Source: Nageia nagi
Lineage: Eukaryota; Pinophyta
Direction of reading: 5' to 3'
Length of the DNA stretch: 64,000 nucleotides
NCBI GenBank assembly: GCA_050084985.1
Contig: JBITNC010000001.1
Location: 98,580,001-98,644,000 of the forward strand
The position numbers and the translations under genes were made by a program. Below the pieces are notes generated by a model, which saw only the letters and a list, made by a program, of their open reading frames with translations, was not told the DNA's origin and did not search any database. Below are positions 35,068 through 48,179 of this stretch, piece by piece (position 1 is the first letter of the stretch; each line of letters opens with the position of its first letter).

Positions 35068-36710
35068 TTTAAAAAGGCACTTTTTACATCGATGTGTTGA
35101 ACTGTCCAATTTTTTCTTATAGCCAAAGAGACCACTAATCTTATTATTTCTTGTCTTGTAACAAGTGTAAATGTCTCCTTAGAATCCATACCATACTGTT
35201 ATGTGCATCCTTTTGCCACTAGCATTGATTTGTATCTTTCAATTCTCCCATTACTTTTGTATTTTATTTTATAAATCTACTTATAACCAGAAACTTTTTT
35301 TACCTTTGGGCAACTCACAGAGTTCCCAAGTATCATTCTTTTCAATGGCATCAATGTCCTCTTTCATAGCTTGCATCCAAACAATGTTAGAACTAGCTTC
35401 TTTATAACAAAATGACTAAAAATAATTACACTTTTAAAAATAGAATTGTAATTTAACTAGATTTTGTATTTCTTGTGTTTTGCTCCTAATTCTTCTCATG
35501 GTGTTACCATCTATAATTTGACTTGGTGGGTTATCTTTCAAACATATCTTATCTTTTGTGCCTTGGTTCATCATCCTTACATTGGGTGAGCTTGGTGCAC
35601 TTATACTTGTTGGTGTTGTAGTGCAGATAGAGATTCTTAGAGAGCTTGGAATACTTACACTTGATGGTTGTAATTTATTTTTTTGAGGTATAACATAGTT
35701 GGGTTGCACATTTGATGGTATTTTCTCCTCCAAACTCTTACATATAAAAATGTTTTGTTGTAAGTTTTTATTTTAATACTCTTCCCCTTCATAAAAAATG
35801 GTATCTCTAGAGACAATAGTCTTGTGAGTCTTTGGAATTATAGAATTTATAAGCTTTTGAATGCTCACAATATCCTATAACCACAAGCTTTAGATTTTGC
35901 ATTCAAATTTCTCCTCTTTTCATCATTCACATGGATATATGCAAGGCAACCAAACACTCTCAAGTGTTACAAATTTGGTTTTCTCTCAAACCAAGCTTCA
36001 TAGGGGTGATTTTATCCAAACTTATTATAGGAGACCTATTCAAAATATACACTATTGTTCTTACTTCTTTAACCTAAAATTATTGCTTTACATCATTCTC
36101 CTAGCCATCTCAACCAAGGTCCTATTTTTTCTTTCTGTTATGCTATTTTGTTATGGTGTGTAGGGAGAGGTGAGGTGTCTCCTAATGCCATTATCTTTAT
36201 AATACTGAAATAATTCATTACTACAATACTCTCCTCCTCTTATCACTTTTGAAATGCTTTACATGGTACCCACTCTTCTTCTTAACAAAATTTTAGAACT
36301 CTTTCAAACTATCAAATGCTTCATCCTTGCTCTTAATGAAGTAATACTACAATCATAAATTAAAGTGATAAATTAAGAAGATTTACTAAAATGTGGAGTT
36401 TGTTTAGGTCCATAAATGTTAGCATGGACCAATTAGAGAGGGTGTTTGGCTCTCTATGCTTCTTCCTTTGGAAACTTGCTCCTTGCTTACTTTCCAAGTA
36501 CACATCCCTCACACACTTCTTTATAATCTTCTACCTATGGAAGCCCTCTCACCATTGATGGAATAGTCTTTAAACTCTAAAACTTTAAGTGCCCAAACCT
36601 CATATGCCAAAGTGGGTTTTTATCTTCAATTCCCATGAATACAAAGCTTCCATCCTTCTCAAGAAACTTCACCAGAAAGAGTGTATTTGTTGTAATAATC
36701 TTACATTTTA
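35068..36710 (-). pseudogene. Copia integrase and N-terminal reverse transcriptase
   Basis: On the minus strand, from 36,710 downwards: the GAG-pre-integrase block LWHMRFGHLKF with CEGCVLGK, integrase with GIRRHLTSPYTP and ERKNRTLVEMARRMM, then SKAYKFYN, a Ser/Pro-rich linker (35,434-35,733), and the RT start (AIEKNDTWELCELPKGKK, then HIDVKSAFL). The reading continues past the TIR element at 34,238. The element is cut at 36,710, where repeat A starts; gag and the 5' LTR are absent. Confidence 0.85.
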
Positions 36711-37762
36711 GACCCCTTTTCCTCTCACATATTTGTTAGTGTTTTCTAGTTTGGTGCCTTTGACTAATGATGTTGCTTCGTTCTCATACCTGCAAGAATT
36801 AGAGAAACAAGTTGTTAATGTGAATAGTTAAAAAATATCATAAAGGAAATTATATTAAGTTAAGATATTTATTACTTTTGAAAAACACAAATAATATTAC
36901 ATGATGTTATAATATTTTATTTCTTTGTTGATAATTTATTATCAATAAATACTAAATAATGTATTGTTTTAATAATATATAGTATTTAAGTTACTATTAA
37001 TACTATTAATTGATTATATTCATGTTATAAGAAAAGGCATCTACAATTTATTATTAAGTTTTTAATATTTAAAAATAGAAAATGAGTATTTTTAAAATAA
37101 ATACTTGTAACTATTTATTTTGGTAAACAAATACAAACAGTTGCTCTCGTAGATTTTTGAAATGAACAAACTAGTTCACTTCTCCTTGCTCTCATCCTTT
37201 AATACAACTCTTTGGATTGAAATGGGGATGTTTTTTTAGGGAATATTGGGTGGTTGGTTGCTAGTTTCTTTGTTGGTGGATTCTAGAGGAGAAGGAAAAA
37301 AGTGGAAGAATTTGAAAGGAGGGTTTCACAAACTAACCAAGTTCTCTTCTTTAAATAGTACAATTAGATGTGATCAATTGTATAAAATTTTAAGCAAAAT
37401 CCTCTATAATTGAACTAGTGAATTTCTTTTTGAAGTTGAGAAGGATTTGTATGTTCATATTTGAAAATAAACCTTCTTTATTTTTGCAATCAAAAATGAA
37501 TTTCTGCACAACATACAAAATAAGAACCCTTTTGTACTAATACAAAACAAAGGTATGGAAACACCTAGAAACTTTCCTCTTTCAGATGTGAAAGTGATTC
37601 ATTTATTTAAAAGATCTAGCTCTTTGAAAGTTTTAGAGGATTTTCAAAATTAAATTGCAAATATGTAATATGATAGGTAAAATTATAAATATTTATTTAT
37701 TATATTAACCTAACAATTAATTTATTTGATGATAAATAATTATATGAATTCAAATTTAAAAT
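36711..37762. repeat. Dispersed repeat A, copy 1, left part
   Basis: Begins TTTTAGACCCCTTTTCCTCT and aligns with 56,032-56,830 over most of its length, with a copy-specific segment near 37,240-37,500. It has no coding content. The alignment continues on the far side of the LINE at 43,628, so the two parts form one repeat of about 1.9 kb. The family is unknown to me. Confidence 0.8.
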
Positions 37763-38039
37763 TTGGGAAGAGACGAGCTGGTTGTCCTCTCCATGCATGC
37801 AAGTCTGTTAGGGTTTTCTCATCTCCCTTATCATACCGCATTAATCCTCATATTTTTTATGAGATTATTCTATCTTGACATGTTTGTGCATTTACGTCAC
37901 CTTGGGCAATGCATTGTCCTTTAAGTATGGTTGCCACTCGTAATGACACTTCATCATTGCATGAAGTTGCTAGAGTGGAAGATGGCACCCAACAATTACC
38001 CCTGCATGTTTCTACTAAAATTCGAGCATGAGGTAATGT

Positions 38040-38645
38040 TACTATCCCTCGAGTTTTTATTCATATAGAAGAGTTTCATAGTACTTGCCATTGGTTTGAG
38101 TCCACACCCTTATGGGTTATTTCCTTGGTCGTATTCCTAATGACACCCTTCTACGTACCTGGGTAAGTCAAGTGTTGAGTCCCTATGGTGTTAAAATTGA
38201 AAACATGCAAAACCTCACTAATGATTTTTTCTTATTTCAATTCTTTGACCCCTAAGATGCCCAAAACGTTCTTAACAAGGGCCCTTGGATAGTCCATAAC
38301 TCTCTCCTAGTCCTTTAGCCCTATATGCTAGGTTTTAATGTTGCTAATGAAGATGTCATGGATGTCCCTATTTGGGTGGAATTTCCTAGTCTTCCCATCC
38401 CTTTGGAAATTTTTGAAGTCCTTAGGTGAGTCCATTGGTCAATTTGTGTATTTTGAACTAGAGAGATTTTTCTCAGCTCGACCCTCATCATGAGTTTGTG
38501 TTAATATGGACCTAATTTGGGATCTTATCAAGTTTGTTGACATTAATATTGCTGAGGAGGGTTTACATTAAAGGGTGGAGTTCATTAGTCAACCTAACAC
38601 CTACTATCACTACCAATCACCAGACTATAAGTTTCTGACTGCTAG
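38040..38645 (+). pseudogene. LINE ORF1 protein, DUF4283-like domain
   Basis: RNA-binding ORF1p-type domain of plant L1 elements: YFLGRIPNDTLLRTWVSQVL and SPYGVKIENMQNLTNDFFLF, then NKGPWIVHNSLLV, PYMLGFNVANEDV and PIWVEFPSLPIP. Stops appear at positions normally holding other residues, and at least one frameshift lies near 38,425. The C-terminal zinc knuckle is not recognisable. Confidence 0.75.
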
Positions 38646-39169
38646 TTGATAGTGGGTAGATTCAAAGATAAACCTACTACTCCCCTAACATCATCTTCCC
38701 ACCCACCACCTTCTAATAAAGATTGAGAGGATGAATGGACCACTATTAATAATTGTCATAACCATCATTCTATCCCATAAGATTAGTTACTATGCCTCTA
38801 CCCTATGCTTCTAATTCTATGGTTTGGTTATCTCAGACATGCACCCATGAAGGTGGGTAATACTACTCCAATGCCTCCAACAAGCCACTCAACCTCCTTG
38901 TCTTATCCATCATCTACCCATTGAAGGTGGGTGCTTCTATTTGGTTCTGGTCCATCATTCACATCAATTATGGCTATGCCTCCTTCCCTCTTTAGGGTGG
39001 AGGATAGATCGAGAAGCAAGCTTCATCGATCACATAGCTCATAGAGATATGTTCACTATGGACCTCTTGAAAAATATCATCAGGTGGCCATCAAACAAGG
39101 TACATGCAACTCTTTTGAATTCCTACATGTTGTGAGGGATTCAAAGGATGCATGGAGCTTCTCACCCAT

Positions 39170-39990
39170 GATGGTTCTCAATTATTTTTTTCTCTTGGAA
39201 TGTAAAAGGGTTGATAGACCCAACCCGTAAGTACATGATCTAAGGTGAGCTTGATGATATCACTCATTCTTATGGAATTTCGAACTTTATTTTTTGCAAG
39301 AAGTTAAAATTACTGATTTTATTCTGTAGTGTACCTATTCATTTTTCTATCATGGGGTCCTTTTTTCATAACAATCATTCAATTGGGAAAGGTCGTGTTG
39401 TCACTTTCATCTCTTCTAAGTGAAAATCAAATGTGGTTTCTTGGGTGACTGACCTCTCTCATCAAGTTGTCTGGGTTTTGCTCAAAATCTCGAGGAAGTA
39501 TTTGGTATTTTCAATATTTATGCTTCTGATGATGCTCATGATAGAAAGACTTATGGCGTTGGCTTGCCATCTCTCTTCCCTTTACCATGTGGGTCCTCTA
39601 TGGTGATTTTAGTATGGTGGAAAAACCTTTGATAAGATAAGTCAAAACCCCATGAGATGGAATTTGGGGGAACGAGAGGTTTGGTTCTTTATGAAAAATA
39701 AGCTTAGTCTATTTCATCCCAATGTTAGTTTCTCTCCTTTTGATTTTTTGAAAGTGCATTATTTACCTGGTTTAACTTTTAAACTAATTTGTTTGTGTTC
39801 TCAAAAGGCTTGATAGGTAAATGCTCTCTGAGAGCAATTTTTTCACTTTTAGCAACTTTCCCCTATTCTCCCCTTATTTTTCATGGTCCTTGGTACTACC
39901 TTGTCTGATCATTCATCTATTCTTTTTGTTATTACCTTCGATCAAGCTCCTGTTTGTGTTTTTAGCTCTTAGTTTTACCTCAATACCTCC
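39170..39990 (+). pseudogene. LINE endonuclease-like region
   Basis: Starts with SWNVKGL (about 39,200), the conserved opening of plant LINE APE-type endonucleases (SWN-x-x-GL), and continues with weakly recognisable pieces such as KGRVVTFISSKWKSNVVSWV. Strongly decayed. Confidence 0.6.
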
Positions 39991-40559
39991 TATTTGCAAT
40001 CACACTCTATGAGAGCTCATATCAGCCATATCTCAAACCTCATTCTGAGACCTTCTAGCTCCTCTGGCTATATTCAATGATGGAATAATTCTATCCTCTG
40101 CTCTACTAAGGTTATGCGCACTCTTGGGGTTGACTTTTCCAGATAGAGATGATAATCTAATCAGACTCTTAAAGTTGAACTTGCTCAGGTCACCTAGAAC
40201 CTTGAAGCTAATTCCTTCTTTATCCCTTCTCCAGCTTATGTTGTAGGCCTTCAACATGAAATTTGAAAAGCTAACCTTTATGAGGCTAAAGGAGCTCAAT
40301 TTCGGGCCTATCTCCATTGCCTTAAGGTTGTGGATAAAGTATCTAAAGATTTCTTTAGATTCCTTCATCCTCGTATTCATATGTCTCAATTCATTGCTAT
40401 TCAATCTGATGGTGTTTACCTCACCTCCCTTCTTGAGATCATTGTTACCTTGTCGCTCATTGTTAGAAGGTTTTTGTTTCTCAACCTCCTTTTTTTGTCA
40501 ACAAGCTTTGGAGGATTATTGTGTTGTCATGCCTCATCAGTTATCATAGGCTTAGAGGG

Positions 40560-42612
40560 ATTTTTATGACACACCCCTTAGTTTAGAAGATCTGAAGACA
40601 ACTCTTTCTCATATGACCAATGATAAGGCACTTGGTATTGATGGTTTCCCTTGCAAAATTTATAAAGAATTTTAGTACATGCTAGGGCTAGACCTTCTTC
40701 AAGTATATAAAGAAGCTCTTGTAGTTAGTTCCTTGGGCCCTATGTTCAATAAAGGAAATAGCAAGTTCATTCTTAAGCTAGATGATCCAGAATGCATTAC
40801 TAATTGGCAGCCAATTACCTTGCTGAATGTTAGCTACAAAATTATTGCTAAAGCATTAGCCCTTAAGCTTCAACCTCTTCTCCCTTAAATTATTCATCCT
40901 AAGCAAATAAGGTTTGTTAAAGGCTGATATATTTTAGACAATGTCATTGCTATTTGGGAAGGTATGAAATGGGCTCATTCATCAAACTAAGAGGCTCTAT
41001 TTATTAAGATTGACTTTGAAAAGGCCTATGATAGGATTGAATGGTATTTTATCACTACCATGCTTATAGCTCTGGGATTCGACCCTACCTTTTCTCCTCT
41101 ATTAGGATGCTCTTCAGGGATGCCTTTATGGTGCTTACTATGAATGGTTCTCAATCAGATGGTATCACCATTGCTCACTCTATTCACCAAGGTTGTCCTC
41201 TTGCTCCTTCCTTATTCATTTTGGTTGTGGAAGCTTTTAGCTACCTTTTAGCCCATTCTATTGGTCAAGGTCTTATTTGAGTATCTCCCTTCCCAATTTG
41301 TAGGCTCAGCTCTTATTGGTGATTCATTTCTTACCTTGCATGAGGATGAACAATTTGTTAAGACTATTTTAAAATGTTTGGACACTTTTTATATTTCCTT
41401 TGGTTCCAGCATTCAATGGCAAAAAACCTCTAGTTACAGGTAATCCTTATGTCCCATGTTGGATTAGCTTGCTTGGTTACCCTAGAAATGGATTCATAAT
41501 GTTGAAATGTTCAAATTTCTTGGAATTCTCTTTACCTTTCAGGACTCCCTTGCATAACTGTGGAGTTTTTTGGTCCAAAAGGTAGAGAAAAACCTAAGTT
41601 ATTGGCTTAACATGAAGTTATCCTTAGCAAGGAAATTTCATATTTGTTCCAAAATTCTTGCATCCACTCATGTTTATTACTCTTCCTATTGGGTGTCATC
41701 CAAATTTATTATCAAAAGCTAAACAAGTTATTACAAGATTTCCTATGGTCTTCTAATATTCATAAGCAAGATTTTCACAAAGTGGCTTGGGAAACTTTTG
41801 CCTTCCTCGGGTAGCTAGTGGCATGGGTCTTTTGATTGCAATTCTCAAAGGTTTGCTTTGTGTGCTAAATGGATTCTCAAGGCTTTGGAGGGGAATGAAG
41901 CATGGAAGCTTTTGGTTCACCATTGAATTGCTTAGGGGCTTCCTTTTGGCAAGAAATCCTGGAAGGGTCTCTCCCTTTAGATCCTCCTTACTATTCCTAT
42001 AACCATTAACATTCCAGGTTCTTTTGTGATTAAAAGTATTTGGAAAGCCTGGAATCTCTCAAACTTGAACTTGGCTTCCATGGGAGGTTTTTAGACATAC
42101 TTTGCAACTTAAAGTAGAAGATAAAGTTACCTTTGATTGGTTATGAATCGAGCTCCCTTTTTGATCTAGTGGAAGCTTGGTCTCCACTTTCAAAAGCAAC
42201 GATGGTTCGATTGGTTATGGCCCAAGCATTTGAGTTTTATTAAATATAAGCCCCACCATGGATATTGCTGGCTTTCTCCCCACATCCTTATTTGTCATAT
42301 CTCAATATTTGATGGGATCTTATTTCCCCCAGTCCCGATTGTCTCTGCATTTTTCTATTACCTAGGCTAAGTATTTAGAACCTAAGCAAAGTTTTTTTCT
42401 TTGGAGTCTTCTACATCAAGGTCTCCCTATTGGGCATCATCATACTTATTTAAGGTGGTTAATCCTACTTATCCTTATTTTCAAGAGTTTGAAGAATTTC
42501 CTCATATTTTTTGGTCATGTTTTAAGGCTAGGCAGGCTTGGGAATGGATTCGTTTCTTTTATCTCCTTACTCTTGGGTTCATGCCATTTTGGGGGACCCT
42601 CTTCTTTTTTTA
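40560..42612 (+). pseudogene. LINE reverse transcriptase and zf-RVT-like tail
   Basis: Blocks in order: DKALGIDGFPCKIYKEF, ITLLNVSYKIIAKALALKLQ (40,815-40,875), LFIKIDFEKAYDRIEW (41,000-41,045), HSIHQGCPLAPSLFILVVEA (41,178-41,237), then LIGDSFLTLHEDEQ, where the four residues FADD expected between GD and SFL are missing. Further on come the connection region and FPHIFWSCFKARQAWEW (42,500-42,550), the zf-RVT-like end. The in-frame loss of the catalytic box makes the enzyme dead independently of its stops. Confidence 0.85.
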
Positions 42613-43627
42613 GAGCCCTTAGGCAAAGTCTAGCATATTTTCAGATCTAGTATTCTTTATCATCTCTGGAAAACCCAAAATAATATTATTTTTGGTTGAT
42701 AAGTGCCTTTGACCACCTTCTCTTTGGTTGATAAATATGTTATTTTCTATGATTGCTGATTGTAGATTATAGTTAAAGTTGAGAAAGTTCATGTGGAGGT
42801 TTAGCACTTACATAAATTGCTAGACCACTAGGGGAATGTTCCTTGCACTCTTAGCTATGTCCCTCCTAATGATATTCCTCCTCGTTGGACAAGTTCTTAT
42901 GGAGCTCCTTGTCATCAATCTCATAGTCGCACCCTAACTCAGTTACTATGAGTGTCACTCCTACAAACTCCTCACATCATTGGTCATAACCTCTACTTAA
43001 CCCCAAGCACATACATCTCGGAGAGGCCTCTACCTCTCATTCTTAGAGAGGGTGGGATGTTCCATTGAAAATTTTTGCCTCGATTGTTGGATGGGAAAAT
43101 GTTTCAAATCCCTCTCCTCTGTAAGCTCAGGATATTGATATGTATGCCAATGCCAGCTATAGTACTTGCAATGATGGATGAAATATGGCTCCTACTGAAG
43201 GTAGTGGGTGGGAGCATATGTAATTTATTGACAACTTACACCCACCATCCTCTCATGATTGATGCAGTGTTTTATGTTGATAAATGTTAAGCTTTTTGTG
43301 GTTGTTTTGGTTGGTGATTGTGAATTCTACGATTTTTTATTGGTAGTTGCATCTATTCTTTTTTGGTGCATTTCTCACTCTATAAGGGTTTTGTACTTAA
43401 CTCCTTGTAGTTAATTTATGGTTGTGGTTGTCCACGGGGTGTGCTTGAATTCCATCCATCCTCTTTTGTATGAAAAAGTTTTTAGTTATATAAAAAGTCT
43501 TTTTTATAAAAAAAAATTGAAATTCAATCTCCAATAGGAATGACGCAATGATGGAACCTTGAACTTAAGGATAATAAACCAATTCTAAGTTGTGAGTGTG
43601 TGTAGATAAATAAATTATAATATAAAA

Positions 43628-44505
43628 AAATTTAAAATCCAAAATACAATAATCTAACTATATATATCTATATAGGTGCATGCACTTTTCTAAACTATGT
43701 TATATATAATATGTGTGAGGGGGTGAGTTGTAGATTCCATCTTTTGAAAAAAAAGGTCGGATAATGTTGAAGGACGTGGAAAACATAGTTTAGAAAAGTG
43801 CATGCACCTGGTATATATTATATATATATATATATATATGGTGCCATGAGCCTATGGTGATGACTTGACACCACTCACTATATTGGCTTTATAAGTAAAT
43901 AAAATGCTTTTTGTTTTAAAACTCACACCATTGGTTTATTTATTTATAGTTTTTATTTAAATAAAAGTTTAGAAATTGGTTGTTATTGTTATATATATAT
44001 AAATATTAAATAATTAAAATTTGATTTAGTCAATTATTTAAAAATAAAATTAATTGATTTAAGAGTTAATTTGTTTTTATTTAAATTTGAAATATATAAA
44101 CCATGTTTCAAGTTTAAATTTATAAAAAAAAAAAAGAAATTTAATTAATAAAATTTGTAGTGGATTTTAGAAGATATGTAGATGATGAAAAATATATAAG
44201 AAAAAAATTACAAAAAAAAAATCTCCAATGCACATGGAAATTTGATGGATGTTCAAAGAAACATGTGCTTGTATCAAATTTCAAAATCTCAGCTTGTTAT
44301 TAATAATATTTGTGTATTATATTTATATAGTAAGTTAAAATGTTAATAGCCATTTTAAGTTTTAAAAGAGATTTAATATATATAGAGATTTGATATTTAA
44401 ATGAGGATTTAAATATTATATTTGTATTTGCTAATATTACATTGAATGGAAACTATTGATTAAATCTTATGTATATATATAATTTGATATATCATATAAA
44501 CCTTT
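43628..44505. repeat. Dispersed repeat A, copy 1, right part
   Basis: Continues the alignment with 56,820-57,830: TTTAAAATCCAAAATACAAT, then the shared block with GCCTATGGTGATGACTTGAC (43,851-43,870), then AAATATTAAATAATTAAA and TTAAGAGTTAATTTG. Similarity ends near TATAAACCTT (44,496-44,505). Confidence 0.8.
43675..43808. repeat. Perfect 27-bp inverted repeat, 80-bp spacer
   Basis: The arms at 43,675-43,701 (starts GGTGCATGCACTTTTC) and 43,782-43,808 are exact reverse complements. An AT microsatellite (about 43,812-43,841) follows. The repeat A paralogue at 56.9 kb has only the right arm, in a slightly different form. Confidence 0.9.
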
Positions 44506-47500
44506 ACAACCTTAAGTTACGACCTTTCATGTTCATACTCAAATAAGACAATATTAACAAAATTTTAAATAATAAAATAGATTATAGATGAGATTCTAAG
44601 TTTAGGGAATGACTTAAAAATAATATTATTAAGGTTCATCATTAGAGAAATATTTTTAATACTAGTTAGGTTGCTCAAAATATTTCAAGGATAAATTTAA
44701 ATCATGAATAAGACTTTGATATTAAAGAAAGGTATTAACATTTAATGCATGAATATGATAGATCATGGATGGTTAATGATGCTTTAAGAATATTTGATAT
44801 TGATATAAATTATTTACCTTATGTAAAGACGCTATTATTATGTGAGGTTTGAAACTCAATTAACCTTATTGAGTTGGATAATTATTAATAAATGGTCATG
44901 GGTTTGATGTTTAAATGAGTGGATTTGAATTATTATTTTTTTTGAATTATTCTTAAATAAATCGATATTAAGAATGACTTGTCAATTTTCTTTTTACAAG
45001 GGACAAGAAGTCTTCTTTAGCATGGGTAGATGCTTATAATGAATAGTCCTTCAATATGAAATATTATTTAAACATGAATCTAAGGATCAAGGTTGATCAT
45101 AAATCATGATTAAATTGGAACTTGCGCAAGATTTTATTATAGCTTGTAATATTTCAATATGATGGTAAGTTTACCAAATGATTTTTAGATGAATCCATAT
45201 TTTGCTTTAATGCATAAGTGATACAAGTGTACATCGTATATGATGTGTCGATTATTTTTGGTGAGATGTTTTCTATATGAATTTGGTATTGTATGAATGT
45301 ATTATAAAATAGAAATGCATTTTATTTGAATACCTATTTTTGATCCTGAAAACTTGCTTATCTTGGATGTGGTTACTAGTTTGATAATGGTACGAGAAAG
45401 TTTGTTGATGGTGAAGAACATGGATGCTTAGGATGGGAAATCTATTATGTATTGAGAAGTTATGTATTTGTTTTTATTCATGCATATACTTAGTAAAAAT
45501 AATATATACTTTTGTATACGAGTATATATCAAAATTTGTAATAGAGATATGTATTTATTTTCCTTGATTATTTTTTAAAGGAATATGTGTTTATGTTTAA
45601 CAATTATCTCCAAAAAGGTGATTACATTTGTATTAGTATGAATATTAAATATTAGAAAAATGTAAAGTTTCAAATGTGATTTATAAATGAATGATTTGGT
45701 TAATATTGTTATTGATTGATTTGGAATATTTATTGTTAAATAACAATTATGTGAAATTTGGACATTTCATTTGGTATCATATCGTAAAAGTCATAGGCTA
45801 GTGCTTCTTGGCAATAATTTAATTTTTTTATTTCTTATTTGTTATGTTTTTCTAGTAGTTAGGATTTTGATATTTGTGATTTATTAATTAAGAACCTTTC
45901 AGGAAAGTACTTAAGACTATATTTATCTAGGTTAGATAAAGCCAACACACCTTTGCTCAAGAATGGTGAATTGGTTATTCTTAGCATGGTGGTATATCGT
46001 GGGAGTTATGGGTAGGTGGATACCATGGGTAAAGTGGTGGCCTCTCACGAGTGTTATGGGTAGGAGAGAGATAATCAATCAATATCATAGAGTGATATTG
46101 ATGTTTGATATATATAACAGGTTGGTGATATGGGTATGATCTATTAAGGCATTACATTTAAGGTCACTTACATGAGGTATCATGATAAGCGATAAGAAAT
46201 ATGTGTCCCTCTTAGATGTATGAGCCCTAAGAAGAACCCAAAGGTCATAAGTGATATAAGTGGTTTGTATATGGGACACGTATGAACTATGAGTGCTAAG
46301 TAATCTAAACATGGAAGATGTTTTGAATTACTAGATATCAAGTGACTTGGATGTTGGTGGGAATGATCACTATAATCCACTTGGGGGTTGTTGGCTACAA
46401 CTAGTTTAAAACCCCAAATGTGGATTTTTGCCTTAATCCAAATTATAAAATTTGAAGGTGTGATTAGGATAGGATTAGTAAAATATCCCTTTTACTTTGA
46501 AAACTTTAAATTATTCAACTTGTGACTATTTGTGGAATTGAATTTCAAAGTTTGATATTGGGGATTTTCTTAAATCTTATTTGTTTGTGAGGTGTATTCA
46601 CCTCATTGAATGCTCTTAACTTTGTTAAGATTTATTTGGATTTTGTTAAATACCAGTATTGTATTTTATGAAATTAATTTTTTTTATTATTATGCTAATG
46701 ATTTTTTTTTAGTCTAGCATGCTTGGGGTGATGATTTTCATTATTGTTGTTGATGAGAATAGTTAGGGATAAGCTAGTGATCAGGGGGTAAACCATATCC
46801 CTTTAAATTTATCAAGGTAGAAAATGGACCTTGATAAAATAATATTTTGACCATTAAACAAAATAAATTGAAATATTTTGAGTTGATTGGCCATGAACAA
46901 GAAAAGTTTCATAAGTAAGGTGAAAGTTTTTCTTGACAAAAGAACCTGAGAGGAACTTTTTTAAGTTCATAGGTCAACTTATTGTTTTGTGGAGAATGCC
47001 ACTAAGGATTTCAAAACCTGAGAATAAAGTTTGCATTATTTTTGTAAAATTTTGCATACAACATCAATGTGAAGATAAAGTATGGCACCATTAAAAGGGA
47101 TTTTGGTAAAATCTTGTTCATCTTTCTATATAATTATGAAATTGAGTAGAAATATTATAAACATGCTTCATATGCAACTAAAAATTTTCTCATTTAAACA
47201 TACTTCATTTTTTCTTGAAAAATTAGAGATATATTAATTTATGCTTATGAATTAAACATTATGTTAGAACTAATGTTTGTTATTAAGATGAAATAGCTTG
47301 ACAATTTTTGAAAATACAAGAATTTTACAGATGTTGAATGTTGAAAGTTTTTTCAACTTGGAAAATTATTTTTGATAATAAGGGTTAATTATATTATCAA
47401 AAAGCGATGAGGGGTTTTATTTGAATCCCAAAAAAATCAATCACAAAATTGTTTCCAAAATAGGAAACTACTACTAACTATACCTAGTGGCATAAGATGC

Positions 47501-48179
47501 AATAAAAAAACTATTAACAAAATAAATTCAAACGCTACCTAGCTATAACCTATTGGTAGCCCCGATGCAACCTACTGTATAAAAGTTAGCAACAAAAAAT
47601 CATCAAATTGTAGTCAAAATGCATTTGAATTATAGTTCGAATACAACCCAAATGCCTTTTTATTACAAGAATATTCTAATTTAGAAATCCTTTATTCAAC
47701 CCAAAAGTAGGTTGAGATTTGTTGATCCCATGTAAAGTTGATTGTTTTCCATTTGTTATATCATATTCGATGAGTTTCTCTCTAATCTCTCCTTGGTATG
47801 GTCTTCCCACATATCTTTGTCCAATATTTCTTGTATTTTTGTAGTCCAATATATTTCTTTGTGGGATTACATCTTGGCCTTCTTATTGTTGTGTTGTTGT
47901 TTCTTGATTATTTGCATTCCTTTTTTTGTCACCTTTCTAATTCTTTCTCTATCTTCCCCTTCTACAGCTTCCATATTTATTGTTTAATCTTTTAAAAATT
48001 CTGAATTGTAATTTATTTCTTCCTTGTCTATTCCTTTTAAAATTGATATCACTACATAAGGGTTGTTGTGGTTGACTTCTTTCATCGAGCTTCATTTAAA
48101 GTTGACTATTTTTCTTGATGTAGTTCATTTTGTTTGCATTTCAATTGTATTCTTCTATTTTTTTTTTCTATTTTTTATT
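44506..48179. other. No supported gene
   Basis: 3.7 kb of AT-rich sequence with short open frames only (longest about 80 codons). I recognise neither protein domains nor repeats of other parts of the window here. It may include very old transposon sequence. Confidence 0.45.

Larger units (their letters stand above)
37763..43627 (+). mobile_element. L1-type LINE, near full length, inside repeat A
   Basis: About 5.9 kb with ORF1 (DUF4283-like), an endonuclease-like region, reverse transcriptase and a zf-RVT-like C-terminus in order on the plus strand. The 11-mer AAATTTAAAAT occurs immediately before (37,752-37,762) and after (43,628-43,638) and reads as the target duplication; the paralogue at 56.8 kb has a single AATTTAAAAT there. 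The 3' end is A-rich (TATAAAAAAA). Many stops and frameshifts, and loss of the RT catalytic box, make it inactive. Confidence 0.85.

Noticed and set aside
43812-43841. AT run as a replication origin or matrix attachment site
   Set aside because: An ordinary AT microsatellite; nothing else supports a special role.
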